From: Verrucomicrobiota bacterium
Lineage (GTDB): Bacteria; Verrucomicrobiota; Verrucomicrobiia; Opitutales; UBA953
Direction: 5' to 3'
Assembly: GCA_016871415.1 (NCBI GenBank)
Contig: VHDL01000006.1
Location: forward strand, 62,001 to 126,000
DNA: 64,000 nt
The translations under genes were made by a program, and so were the position numbers. Below, piece after piece: positions 54,238-62,173 of this stretch (the first letter of the stretch is position 1; each line of letters starts with the position of its first letter). The notes beneath the pieces were generated by a model. That model saw nothing but the letters and a program-made list of their open reading frames with translations, searched no databases and had not been told where the DNA came from.

Positions 54238-55533
54238 ATGCTCGAAGTCGCGCGCATACTCGGCGGCGTGCCGCTGAAAGGCGAGGTCCGCGCGGCGGGC
54301 GCGAAGAACGCCGCGCTGCCGCTCATGGCGGCCTCCCTGCTCTCGGCGGAGACCGTCACGCTGCGCGGCGTGCCCGACCTGAGCGATGTCCGCTTCATGG
54401 CGGAGATCCTGCGCCACCTCGGCGCGTCCGCCGAATCGCCCGAGCCCGGCGTCTGGCGCATCAGGGCGGCGCAGGTCTCCCACCGGACGCCTTATGAGCT
54501 CGTGCGCAAGATGCGCGCCTCCGTCTGCCTGCTCGGCGCGCTGGTCGGACGGCTGGGTCGCGCCGAGATGGCCGTACCCGGCGGATGCGTCATCGGCCCG
54601 CGGCCCATCGATCTCCACCTCCGCGGGCTCGAGTCGCTCGGCTGCCGGGTCACGCTCGAAGCCGGCGCGGTGTCGGTGGACGCGACGGCCGCCCGCGGCG
54701 GCGAAGTCGACATGGGCGGACCGATGGGCAGCACCGTGCTCGGCACCGCCAACCTCGTGATGGCGGCCGCCCTCACGCGCGGCTCCACCCGCGTCCTCAA
54801 CGCGGCCAGGGAGCCCGAGGTCTCCGACCTCTGCGACCTGCTGCGCAAGATGGGCGCGCGCGTCTCAGGCGACGGCACGGCGACGATCGAAGTGGAGGGC
54901 GTCCCTTCGCTCGGCGGAGCGGACCATGCGATCATCGCCGACCGCATCGAGGCGGGCACCTACCTGGCCGCCGGGGCGATTACCGGCGGCGACGTCACCG
55001 TCCGCGGCGCGGAAGCCGCCCATCTCGGCGCCTTCCTCGGCCGGCTCGAGGCCGCCGGCGTGGAAATCTTCCACGGGCCCGGCTTCGTGCGGGCCCGCGG
55101 CCTGCCCCGCCGGGGCGTGGACGTCGTGACGGAGCCGCACCCGGGATTCCCGACGGACCTGCAGGCGCAGTTCATGGCCGTGCAGCTGATGGCCCCGGGC
55201 GTCACCACCGTGACGGAGAAGGTCTACCCCCACCGATTCATGCACGTCGCCGAGCTCCAGCGCATGGGCGCCGACATCCGGCTGGACGGCGCGGTGGCCA
55301 CGGTCCACGGCGGCCGACCGCTCTCCGGGGCGCCGGTCATGGCCTCCGACCTCCGCGCCTCCGCCGCGCTCATCCTGGCCGGGCTGGCGGCGACGGGCGA
55401 GACGTGGGTGCAACGCCTCTACCATCTGGACCGCGGCTACGAGAAGTTCAAGGAACGTCTGCGCGGCCTGGGGGCCGACGTCGTGCGCCTGCCTCAGTCG
55501 GAGATGCCGTCGTCGCTGCGCGCGGAGGACTGA
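54238..55533 (+). CDS. murA: UDP-N-acetylglucosamine 1-carboxyvinyltransferase
   Basis: 431 residues from the ATG at 54238 (MLEVARILGGVPLKGEVRAAGAKNAALPL). The catalytic Cys, target of fosfomycin, is in MAVPGGCVIGPRPIDLHL. Other MurA blocks: RASVCLLGALVGR, …DRIEAGTYLAAGAITGGDV…, PHPGFPTDLQAQFMA. It catalyses the first committed step of peptidoglycan synthesis. A TTG at 54229 would overlap the preceding hairpin and is less likely. ruvB follows after 39 bases. Confidence 0.95.
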   Translation: MLEVARILGGVPLKGEVRAAGAKNAALPLMAASLLSAETVTLRGVPDLSDVRFMAEILRHLGASAESPEPGVWRIRAAQVSHRTPYELVRKMRASVCLLGALVGRLGRAEMAVPGGCVIGPRPIDLHLRGLESLGCRVTLEAGAVSVDATAARGGEVDMGGPMGSTVLGTANLVMAAALTRGSTRVLNAAREPEVSDLCDLLRKMGARVSGDGTATIEVEGVPSLGGADHAIIADRIEAGTYLAAGAITGGDVTVRGAEAAHLGAFLGRLEAAGVEIFHGPGFVRARGLPRRGVDVVTEPHPGFPTDLQAQFMAVQLMAPGVTTVTEKVYPHRFMHVAELQRMGADIRLDGAVATVHGGRPLSGAPVMASDLRASAALILAGLAATGETWVQRLYHLDRGYEKFKERLRGLGADVVRLPQSEMPSSLRAED

Positions 55534-55572
55534 GTTGCTTGCCAAGCGCCCCGCGCGAGGGCACCTTGCGCC

Positions 55573-56607
55573 ATGGCCCGCGCGCCCGAACCCTCCGACC
55601 GATCCGGCAAGCAGGGCCTCGCACGGCCCGACCGCGCCCTGGACGCCGCGCTGCGCCCGCCGCGGCTGGACGACTTCATCGGGCAGGCGCGCACGGTCGA
55701 ACGACTGCGGGTGATGGTCGGCGCGGCGCGGCGCGAGGGGCGCACCCTCGACCACGTGCTGCTGCACGGCCCGCCCGGCCTGGGCAAGACCACCTTGGCG
55801 CTGATCCTGGCCGAGGAGATGGGACGGCCCCTGCGTCAGACTTCGGGACCGGTCGTCGAGAAGGCGTCCGACCTCGCCGGCCTGCTGACCGGCCTGCAGG
55901 AAGGCGACCTGCTCTTCATCGACGAGATCCACCGCATCCCCAAGTCGGTCGAGGAGTTCCTTTACTCCGCCATGGAGGACTTCCGCATCGACATCATGAT
56001 CGACCAGGGGCCGAACGCCCGGAGCGTGCGGCTCGACCTGCCGCGCTTCACGCTCGTGGGGGCCACCACGCGCACCGGCCTGCTCACCGCCCCGCTGCGC
56101 AGCCGCTTCACGCTCCAGACGCGCCTCGACTACTACGACCGCGCCCAGCTGCTGACGATCGTGCGGCGCAACGCCGCGCTGCTCGGGCTCGACCTCGACG
56201 AAGGCGGCGCGACGGAGATCGCGCGACGCGCGCGCGGGACGCCGCGGGTGGTCAACAACCTCCTCCGCTTCACCCGGGACTTCGCGCTGGAACGCGCGGG
56301 CGGCAAGGCCGACGCCGCGGTCACGGCCGCCGCGCTCGAGCTGCTGGAGATCGACCGGGACGGACTCGATGAGATGGACCTGCGCATCCTCCGCGCCATC
56401 GCGGAGAAGCACCAGGGAGGCCCCGTCGGGCTGAACAGCGTCGCCGCGTCGGTCGGCGAGGACGCGCACACACTGGAGGAGGTCCACGAGCCGTTCCTCG
56501 TGCAGGAGGGCTACGTGCTGCGCACCCCCCAGGGCCGCGTCATCTCGGAAAAGGGCTGGCGGGCGGCCGGCGTGACGCCTCCCCCCGCCCAGGGCGGACT
56601 GCTCTGA
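55573..56607 (+). CDS. ruvB: Holliday junction helicase RuvB
   Basis: 344 residues. It has Walker A HGPPGLGKTTLAL, Walker B LLFIDEIHRIPKSVEEFLY, sensor 1 LVGATTRTGLLTAPLRSRF and sensor 2 GTPRVVNNLLRFTRDFA. The C-terminal winged helix is …EVHEPFLVQEGYVLRTPQGRVI…. It drives branch migration with RuvA. No ruvA or ruvC is in the window. It lies between murA and proB on the same strand. Confidence 0.97.
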   Translation: MARAPEPSDRSGKQGLARPDRALDAALRPPRLDDFIGQARTVERLRVMVGAARREGRTLDHVLLHGPPGLGKTTLALILAEEMGRPLRQTSGPVVEKASDLAGLLTGLQEGDLLFIDEIHRIPKSVEEFLYSAMEDFRIDIMIDQGPNARSVRLDLPRFTLVGATTRTGLLTAPLRSRFTLQTRLDYYDRAQLLTIVRRNAALLGLDLDEGGATEIARRARGTPRVVNNLLRFTRDFALERAGGKADAAVTAAALELLEIDRDGLDEMDLRILRAIAEKHQGGPVGLNSVAASVGEDAHTLEEVHEPFLVQEGYVLRTPQGRVISEKGWRAAGVTPPPAQGGLL

Positions 56608-56649
56608 CGCTGGACAAGGGCGGGAGGCGGCAGTTAGGGTCTGCCCTCC

Positions 56650-57420
56650 ATGGCGAAACGTTGGGTCATCAAGTTGGGCTCCGGCCTGCTCACCCGCAAG
56701 GACGGCAAGGTCGACCGCGCCCAGATCGGACGCATCGCCGACCAGGTCGCCGCCCTTTCCCGCAAGGGCGTCGAGGTCGTGCTGGTCTCGTCTGGCGCCG
56801 TCGCCTCAGGCATGACGGCGATGGGGCTCGAGAAGCGCCCGAAGGACGCCCGCGAGCTGCAGGCGTGCGCAACGGTGGGGCAGCCCGAGCTAATGTCGGA
56901 ATACGGGAGGCGCCTCCGCCGGCACGGCCTTCTCGCCGCCCAGATGCTGCTCACGTACTGGGACCTGGACAGCCGCGGCTGCACGCGCAACGCCCGCGCG
57001 ACGCTCGACCTGCTGCTCCGCCGCCGGCGCTTCGTGCCCATCATCAACGAGAACGACGCCATCGCCGACGAGGAGATCAAGGTCGGGGACAACGACCGTC
57101 TCTCCGCCCACGTCGCCGCGCTCGTGCAGGCCGACCTGCTCATCATCCTCTCAGGCGTGGACGGCCTGATGACGCGCTCGGACGGCACCGGCGCGCTGGT
57201 GCCCAAAGTCACGCGGCTCGACGAACGGGTGCGCGCCCTGGCGGGCGGAGCCGGGTCCGAACGCAACGTCGGCGGCATGGTGACCAAGCTGCAGGCGGCC
57301 GAGATTGCCGCCGAGGGGGGCGCCGACACGGTCATCGCCAACGGACGGTGCCCAAAGGTGCTCCTCGAACTCGCCGCCGGACGGCGAATCGGCACGCGGT
57401 TCTCCCTGCGCCGCCGATGA
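56650..57420 (+). CDS. proB: Glutamate 5-kinase (no PUA domain)
   Basis: 256 residues, only the amino acid kinase domain. Visible are IKLGSGLLTRKDGKVD, VLVSSGAVASGM, VPIINENDAIADEEIKVGDND and GGMVTKLQAAEIAAEGG. It phosphorylates glutamate, the first step of proline synthesis. The C-terminal PUA domain found in E. coli ProB is absent, as in other short ProB forms. It overlaps proA by the ATGA arrangement. Confidence 0.95.
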   Translation: MAKRWVIKLGSGLLTRKDGKVDRAQIGRIADQVAALSRKGVEVVLVSSGAVASGMTAMGLEKRPKDARELQACATVGQPELMSEYGRRLRRHGLLAAQMLLTYWDLDSRGCTRNARATLDLLLRRRRFVPIINENDAIADEEIKVGDNDRLSAHVAALVQADLLIILSGVDGLMTRSDGTGALVPKVTRLDERVRALAGGAGSERNVGGMVTKLQAAEIAAEGGADTVIANGRCPKVLLELAAGRRIGTRFSLRRR

Positions 57421-58676
57421 GCGACCTGCTCGCCAAGGTCTCCGCGCTCGCCCGGGCGGCCAAGAAGGCGGCGCGCCCGATTGCGCTCGCCCCGGCCGCC
57501 ACGCGCGACCTCGCCCTCCGCGCGGCCGCCGCGGCCCTCCGCCGCGACGAGGCTGCCGTGCTGGCGGCCAACGCCGAGGACCTCGCGGCCGCGCGCGACA
57601 AAGGACTCGCCGAAGCCATGGTCGACCGCCTGCGGCTGGACCACGGGCGGCTCGAGGCGATCGCCAAGGCCTGCGAGGAGGTCGCCGACCTGCCCGACCC
57701 TGTGGGCGAGGTCATCGAGGAATGGAGCCGGCCGAACGGCCTGCGCATCGTCAAGCGGCGCGTCCCCATCGGCCTCGTGGCCATCATCTTCGAGTCGCGT
57801 CCCAACGTGACCGTCGACGCCGCCGCGCTCTGCCTCAAGTCCGGCAACGGCTGCGTCCTGCGCGGCGGAAGCGAGGCCATCCGCACCAACCTCGCTCTGG
57901 CCTCGTCCTTCGCGACGGGTCTCCGCGCGGCGGGCCTGCCCGTTGAGGCCGTCACGCTGCTGCCCTTCACCGACCGCGAGGCGGTGCCCGCGCTCGGCTC
58001 CCTCCGCGGCGTCGTCGACGTGATCGTGCCCCGCGGAGGCCCCGGCCTGATCGAGGCAGTGAGCGCCGCCGCGCGCATGCCCGTCATCAAGCATGACGCC
58101 GGCGTCTGCCACGTTTACGTCCACGCTGCCGCCGACCTCGCCAAGGCGCTCCCCGTCATCGTCAACGCCAAGTGCCAGCGCCCGAGCGCGTGCAACGCCG
58201 CCGAGACCGTGCTCGTCGACGCCGCCGTCGCGCCGACGCTGCTCCCGACGCTCGCCCGCGAGCTGTCCGCCCGGAAGACCGAAGTCCGCGCCTGTCCGCG
58301 CGCGCGGGCCCTCATGCCGGGCGCCCGTGCCGCCACGGACGAGGACTTCCGCACCGAGCACCTCGCGCTCATCCTCAACGTCAGGGTCGTGGACGGGCTC
58401 GCCCAAGCCGTGGACCACGTCGAGTCCTTCGGCTCGCATCACTCCGACGCGATCCTGACCGAGGACGCGCAGGCAGCCCGCGCCTTCCTGGCCCAGGTGG
58501 ACAGCGCCTGCGTCTACTGGAACGCCAGCACCCGCTTCACCGACGGCGGCGAATTCGGCTTCGGCGCGGAGGTGGGCATCAGCACCGAAAGGCTGCACGC
58601 GCGGGGCCCGATGGGCATCCGGGAGCTCACCACTTGGAAGTTCGAAGTCAGAGGAGACGGGCAGGTCCGGGCCTGA
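57417..58676 (+). CDS. proA: Gamma-glutamyl phosphate reductase
   Basis: 419 residues from the ATG at 57417, which overlaps the proB stop (ATGA). ALDH-like fold: GLVAIIFESRPNVTVDAAALCLKSGN (in parts), the NADP-binding RGGSEAIRTN, and the catalytic Cys in KCQRPSACNAAETVLV. The C-terminal signature is NASTRFTDGGEFGFGAEVGIST. It reduces gamma-glutamyl phosphate to the semialdehyde. proB and proA form one translationally coupled unit, and substrate channelling between the products is typical. Confidence 0.96.
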   Translation: MSDLLAKVSALARAAKKAARPIALAPAATRDLALRAAAAALRRDEAAVLAANAEDLAAARDKGLAEAMVDRLRLDHGRLEAIAKACEEVADLPDPVGEVIEEWSRPNGLRIVKRRVPIGLVAIIFESRPNVTVDAAALCLKSGNGCVLRGGSEAIRTNLALASSFATGLRAAGLPVEAVTLLPFTDREAVPALGSLRGVVDVIVPRGGPGLIEAVSAAARMPVIKHDAGVCHVYVHAAADLAKALPVIVNAKCQRPSACNAAETVLVDAAVAPTLLPTLARELSARKTEVRACPRARALMPGARAATDEDFRTEHLALILNVRVVDGLAQAVDHVESFGSHHSDAILTEDAQAARAFLAQVDSACVYWNASTRFTDGGEFGFGAEVGISTERLHARGPMGIRELTTWKFEVRGDGQVRA

Positions 58677-58688
58677 CGGCTTTTCCGT

Positions 58689-58718
58689 TTGACACCCCTA
58701 GGCGGGAGGGCGTTTGCT
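58689..58718 (+). promoter_or_regulatory. Promoter of tRNA-Asp
   Basis: A perfect TTGACA (58689-58694), 18 bases and TTTGCT (58713-58718). Predicted initiation near 58725 coincides with the first base of the inverted repeat that flanks the tRNA. Confidence 0.55.
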
Positions 58719-58724
58719 AAACGT

Positions 58725-58824
58725 CCTTTCGGCTGTCCGGGGTGGTAGCTCAGTTGGTTAGAGCGCCTGCCTGTCACGTAGGAGGTCGCGGGTTCGAGTC
58801 CCGTCCATCCCGCCAGCCGAAAGG
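58725..58824. repeat. Inverted repeat enclosing tRNA-Asp
   Basis: CCTTTCGGCTG (58725-58735) in the leader and CAGCCGAAAGG (58814-58824) in the trailer are perfect 11-base reverse complements. In the precursor they can pair beyond the acceptor stem, with the CA of the CCA end inside the outer stem. This could guide precursor folding or processing. Confidence 0.7.
58739..58815 (+). tRNA. tRNA-Asp (GTC)
   Basis: Cloverleaf with encoded CCA: acceptor GGGGTGG/CCATCCC (one G-U pair), D arm GCTC…GAGC, anticodon arm CCTGC-CTGTCAC-GTAGG, T arm GCGGG-TTCGAGT-CCCGT, discriminator G as required for Asp. Confidence 0.96.
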
Positions 58825-58914
58825 GGCACTTCGCCCCGAAAGGCCGCTTCCGACGTCACCCCGCCGTCACGGTTCCGGACGAGGTTTTGTCTTTCCCCCG
58901 CGGAAGGCGGCGGG

Positions 58915-60126
58915 ATGATGACGCCACCCATGAGCAAGAAAGTCCTCATCATCGGCGCCGGCGGCGTCGGCAACGTGGTCGCCCACAAATGCGCAATGGC
59001 CCCCGAGTTCTTCTCCGAGGTCATGCTCGCCTCGCGCAACGAGAACAAGTGCAAGGCGGTGGCCGCCGACGTGAAGGCCGCCACCGGACGCACGATACAC
59101 ACGGCCGCCGTGGACGCCGACAACGTCAAGGCGACGGTCGCACTCATCAGGTCGTTCGGGGCGGACCTCCTCATCAACGTCGCCCTGCCCTATCAGGACC
59201 TGCCGCTCATGGACGCCTGCCTCCACGCTGGCATCAACTACGTCGATACCGCCAACTATGAGCCCCCGAACCTGGCCAAATTTGAGTACTCCTGGCAGTG
59301 GGCCTACCGCGAACGCTTCGAGAAGGCGGGCCTCATGGCGCTGCTCGGCTCGGGCTTCGACCCCGGGGTGACCAACGTCTTCTGCGCCCACGCCCAGAAG
59401 CACCTCTTCGACTCCATCGAGACGGTCGACATCATGGACGCCAACGCGGGCGACCACGGCTACCCCTTCGCCACGAACTTCAATCCGGAGATCAACATCC
59501 GGGAGATCACCCAGCGCGGCCGCTACTGGGAGCGGGGCGAATGGAAGGAGACCGATCCGCTCTCCGTGAAGTGGGTCTACGACTACCCGGTGGTCGGTCC
59601 GAAGGACAGCTACCTGCTCTACCACGAGGAACTCGAGTCGCTGGCCAAGAACATCCGCGGCCTGAAGCGCATCCGCTTCTTTATGACTTTCTCGGAACGC
59701 TACCTCACGCACCTGCGCGTGCTCGAGAACGTCGGCATGACACGCATCGACCCCATCGAGTTCCAGGGTCACAAAATCGTGCCGATCCAGTTCCTCAAGG
59801 CCCTGCTCCCCGACCCCGCCTCGCTGGGCCCGCGCACCAAGGGCAAGACCTGCATCGGCTGCGAGATCACGGGCGTGAAGGACGGGAAGCCGCGCAAGGT
59901 CTTCATCTACAACGTCTGCGACCACCAGGCCTGCTACGCGGAGGTGAAATCCCAGGCCATCAGCTACACGACGGGCGTGCCCGCCGCCATCGGGGGCGCC
60001 ATGATCGCCTCCGGCAAGTGGCTGAAGCCAGGCGTCTGGAACATGGAGGAGATGGATCCGGATCCCTTCATGGCCGAGCTCAACGTGCGCGGACTGCCGT
60101 GGCACGTGAAGGAGCTGCCGGTCTGA
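58915..60126 (+). CDS. Carboxynorspermidine/carboxyspermidine synthase (saccharopine dehydrogenase family)
   Basis: 403 residues. The NAD(P) loop VLIIGAGGVGNVVAHKCA is at the N-terminus. Family blocks include NVALPYQDLPLMDACLHAGINYVDTANYEP (in parts), LGSGFDPGVTNVFCAHA and YTTGVPAAIGGAMIASGKW. It condenses aspartate semialdehyde with a diamine to a carboxy-polyamine. The downstream decarboxylase gene confirms the pathway. Starts at 58915 (with GGAAGG upstream) or 58930 (MSKKVLIIGAGG) are possible. It is often annotated LYS1-like, but the pairing argues against lysine metabolism. Confidence 0.92.
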   Translation: MMTPPMSKKVLIIGAGGVGNVVAHKCAMAPEFFSEVMLASRNENKCKAVAADVKAATGRTIHTAAVDADNVKATVALIRSFGADLLINVALPYQDLPLMDACLHAGINYVDTANYEPPNLAKFEYSWQWAYRERFEKAGLMALLGSGFDPGVTNVFCAHAQKHLFDSIETVDIMDANAGDHGYPFATNFNPEINIREITQRGRYWERGEWKETDPLSVKWVYDYPVVGPKDSYLLYHEELESLAKNIRGLKRIRFFMTFSERYLTHLRVLENVGMTRIDPIEFQGHKIVPIQFLKALLPDPASLGPRTKGKTCIGCEITGVKDGKPRKVFIYNVCDHQACYAEVKSQAISYTTGVPAAIGGAMIASGKWLKPGVWNMEEMDPDPFMAELNVRGLPWHVKELPV

Positions 60127-60134
60127 CCGGACGG

Positions 60135-60163
60135 GAGCCCGCCTCGCGGTGGGCTTTTCATTT
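60135..60163 (+). terminator. Terminator or attenuator between the two polyamine genes
   Basis: Stem AGCCCGCC/GGTGGGCT (60136-60143 and 60148-60155, one G-U pair) with a TCGC loop, then TTTCATTT. It lies 9 bases after the synthase stop and before the decarboxylase start, so it may reduce expression of the second gene. Confidence 0.6.
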
Positions 60164-60196
60164 GCGCCCCTCCGCCGCGCGGGCAACCCTACCAGC

Positions 60197-61372
60197 GTGT
60201 CCGACGCGCTGACCGAAGCCTTCTCCCGCATCGACCTCTCGCAGGTCCCAAGCCCCTGCCACGTGCTCCATCGTGGGCTGCTGGAGGCCAACCTGCGGAC
60301 GCTGCGCTCGGTGATGGACCGCTCCGGCGCCAAGTTGCTGCTCGCCCTCAAGGGCTTCGCCCAGTTCAGCGAGGCCAAGCTGGTCGCGAAGTATCTCGCG
60401 GGCACCACCGCCAGCGGTATCCATGAGGCGCTGCTGGGCCGCGAGGAGTTCGGCGGCGAGGTGCACGCCTACTCCCCCGCCTTCAAGGACGATGAGTTTG
60501 ACCGGCTGCTGCGGGTCGCCGACCACGTGTCGTTCAACTCACCCTCGCAGTGGCGGCGCTTCCGCGAACGCGGGCTCGCCGCCCCCCGCAAGGTCTCCTT
60601 CGGGCTGCGCGTGAACCCGGAGCACGCGGAGGTGGAGGTCGAGCTCTACAATCCTTGCACGCTCGGATCGCGGCTCGGCACGCCGCGCCCGGAGATCCGC
60701 TCGGCCGACGACCTGGCCGGCCTCGAGGGCCTCCACTTCCACACGATGTGCCAGCAGGGCTCCGACGTGCTCCAGCGCACGGTGGCGGCCTTCGAGTCCC
60801 GCTTCGGCGAGTTCATCCCGAAGATGAAGTGGGTGAACTTCGGGGGCGGACATCACATCACGCAGCCGGGCTACGACCTCGACCTGCTGGTGAGGGTCAT
60901 CACGGACTTCCGGCGGAAGTGGGGCGAGCACATCCAGGTCTACCTGGAGCCGGGCGAAGCCATCGGCATCGGGACCGGCGTGCTGGTGGGCACGGTGCTC
61001 GACGTGGTCCGCAACGGCATGGAGATCGCCATCCTCGACGTCTCCGCGACCTGCCACATGCCCGACACGCTGGAGATGCCCTACCGCCCGGACATCGTGG
61101 GCGGAGGCCTTCCAGGCCGGCTCGCCCACACCTACCGGCTCGGCAGCTCGACCTGCCTGGCCGGCGACGTGATCGGCGACTACTCGTTCGCGGAACCCCT
61201 GCGGCCGGGACAGCGCCTGGTGTTCCTGGACATGTCCCATTACACATTCGTCAAGAACACCACCTTCAACGGGGTGCCCTTGCCGGCCATCGCCTCCTTC
61301 GACCCCACGGACGGCAGGATTCACGTGGTCAGGCGCTTCGGCTACGCGGACTACAAGGACCGGCTGTCCTAA
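60197..61372 (+). CDS. nspC: Carboxynorspermidine decarboxylase
   Basis: 391 residues from the GTG at 60197 (VSDALTEAFSRIDLSQVPSP). The frame also contains an earlier GTG at 60149, but that lies inside the terminator hairpin. PLP fold-type III: the PLP lysine is in LLLALKGFAQF, and the glycine-rich NFGGGHHITQPGYD and active-site …EPGEAIGIGTGVLVG… follow, with the C-terminal Cys/Asp region DVSATCHMPDTLEMPYRP. It removes CO2 from carboxynorspermidine or carboxyspermidine, making norspermidine or spermidine without S-adenosylmethionine. Confidence 0.93.
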   Translation: MSDALTEAFSRIDLSQVPSPCHVLHRGLLEANLRTLRSVMDRSGAKLLLALKGFAQFSEAKLVAKYLAGTTASGIHEALLGREEFGGEVHAYSPAFKDDEFDRLLRVADHVSFNSPSQWRRFRERGLAAPRKVSFGLRVNPEHAEVEVELYNPCTLGSRLGTPRPEIRSADDLAGLEGLHFHTMCQQGSDVLQRTVAAFESRFGEFIPKMKWVNFGGGHHITQPGYDLDLLVRVITDFRRKWGEHIQVYLEPGEAIGIGTGVLVGTVLDVVRNGMEIAILDVSATCHMPDTLEMPYRPDIVGGGLPGRLAHTYRLGSSTCLAGDVIGDYSFAEPLRPGQRLVFLDMSHYTFVKNTTFNGVPLPAIASFDPTDGRIHVVRRFGYADYKDRLS

Positions 61373-61382
61373 GGGCGGGGAC

Positions 61383-61411
61383 TTGACCCAAGGGGGCGGG
61401 CGGGCATTATT
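61383..61411 (+). promoter_or_regulatory. Promoter of the coiled-coil gene
   Basis: TTGACC (61383-61388), 17 bases, ATTATT (61406-61411); TATTCT at 61408 with a 19-base spacer is an alternative. The -10 box ends 13 bases before the ATG at 61425, implying a leader of only about 6 bases. Confidence 0.45.
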
Positions 61412-61424
61412 CTATCCACATCGC

Positions 61425-62054
61425 ATGAAGACCTCCGAAATCGTCCTCTCCCTCGTGGCCGCCACCTTCGCCGGCATCGCCGTCGTCACCTGGAACGGCG
61501 AAGCGGAGGCCGTCGAACGCGCGGACAAGGCCCAGGCCGCGCTCAACGCCGCCAATGTGCGCAATGCCCAGCTGACCAAGGCCGACGGCGAGCACCGCGC
61601 CCGCATCGCCGACCTCGAGAAATCCCTCAAGGCCGCCGAGGCCGAGGCCGCCGCCGTGAAGACGCAGCTCAGCGCCGCGGTCGAGGCCATGAAGGCCGCC
61701 AAGAAGGACCTCGAGGCCGCCCAGGCGGCCGCCAAGGACGCCAAGGACGCCCTCGCCAAGGCGGTCACGAAGGCCGCGGAGCTGGAGAAGGCGCGCGCCG
61801 ACGCCGCCGCCCAGGTGAACGCGCTCTCGACCGAACTCGCCGGACTGCGCAACGGAGCCGAGCTCCGTGACGCGATCGAACGCCGCAAGAAGGCCGAGGC
61901 CGACCTCGAGGCCGCCTCCTCGGCGCTCCGTGAGGCCAACGCCAGGGCCGCCAGAGCCGAGGCGAGGGTCAAGGAACTGGAAGAGGAGCTCGCCCGCCTC
62001 AAGGGACGCGCCCGGGGTCTGGACAACGGCTCTTCGAACTACCGCGGCATCTGA
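61425..62054 (+). CDS. Anchored or exported coiled-coil protein
   Basis: 209 residues from the ATG at 61425. One N-terminal hydrophobic segment (IVLSLVAATFAGIAVVTW) acts as an anchor or uncleaved signal. Almost all of the rest is an Ala/Lys/Glu-rich coiled coil (…KAAEAEAAAVKTQLSAAVEAMKAAKKDLEAAQ…, shown in part), ending with a short polar tail RARGLDNGSSNYRGI. Lpp- or TolA-like structural proteins have similar composition. No lipobox or peptidoglycan-binding motif is seen, so the role is unknown. Confidence 0.75.
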   Translation: MKTSEIVLSLVAATFAGIAVVTWNGEAEAVERADKAQAALNAANVRNAQLTKADGEHRARIADLEKSLKAAEAEAAAVKTQLSAAVEAMKAAKKDLEAAQAAAKDAKDALAKAVTKAAELEKARADAAAQVNALSTELAGLRNGAELRDAIERRKKAEADLEAASSALREANARAARAEARVKELEEELARLKGRARGLDNGSSNYRGI

Positions 62055-62080
62055 GCTGCCGTCGACGGCCCGTCTGAAAG

Positions 62081-62110
62081 GAGACCCGCGCAAGCGGGCC
62101 TCTTCGTTCG
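62081..62110 (+). terminator. Terminator of the coiled-coil gene
   Basis: CCCGC-GCAA-GCGGG (62085-62098), a stem with a GNRA tetraloop extended by GAG/CTC, then TCTTCGTT. It lies about 30 bases after the stop. Confidence 0.6.
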
Positions 62111-62121
62111 GCGGCGGACGC

Positions 62122-62150
62122 AAAAAGGGGCCCTCCTCCCAGAGGGCCCC
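62122..62150 (-). terminator. Terminator of the porin gene
   Basis: A perfect 9-bp stem GGGGCCCTC/GAGGGCCCC (62127-62135 and 62142-62150). On the minus strand it is followed by TTTTTG, 23 bases after the porin stop. Confidence 0.88.
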
Positions 62151-62173
62151 TGCCATGAAGACTGACCCGCGGA

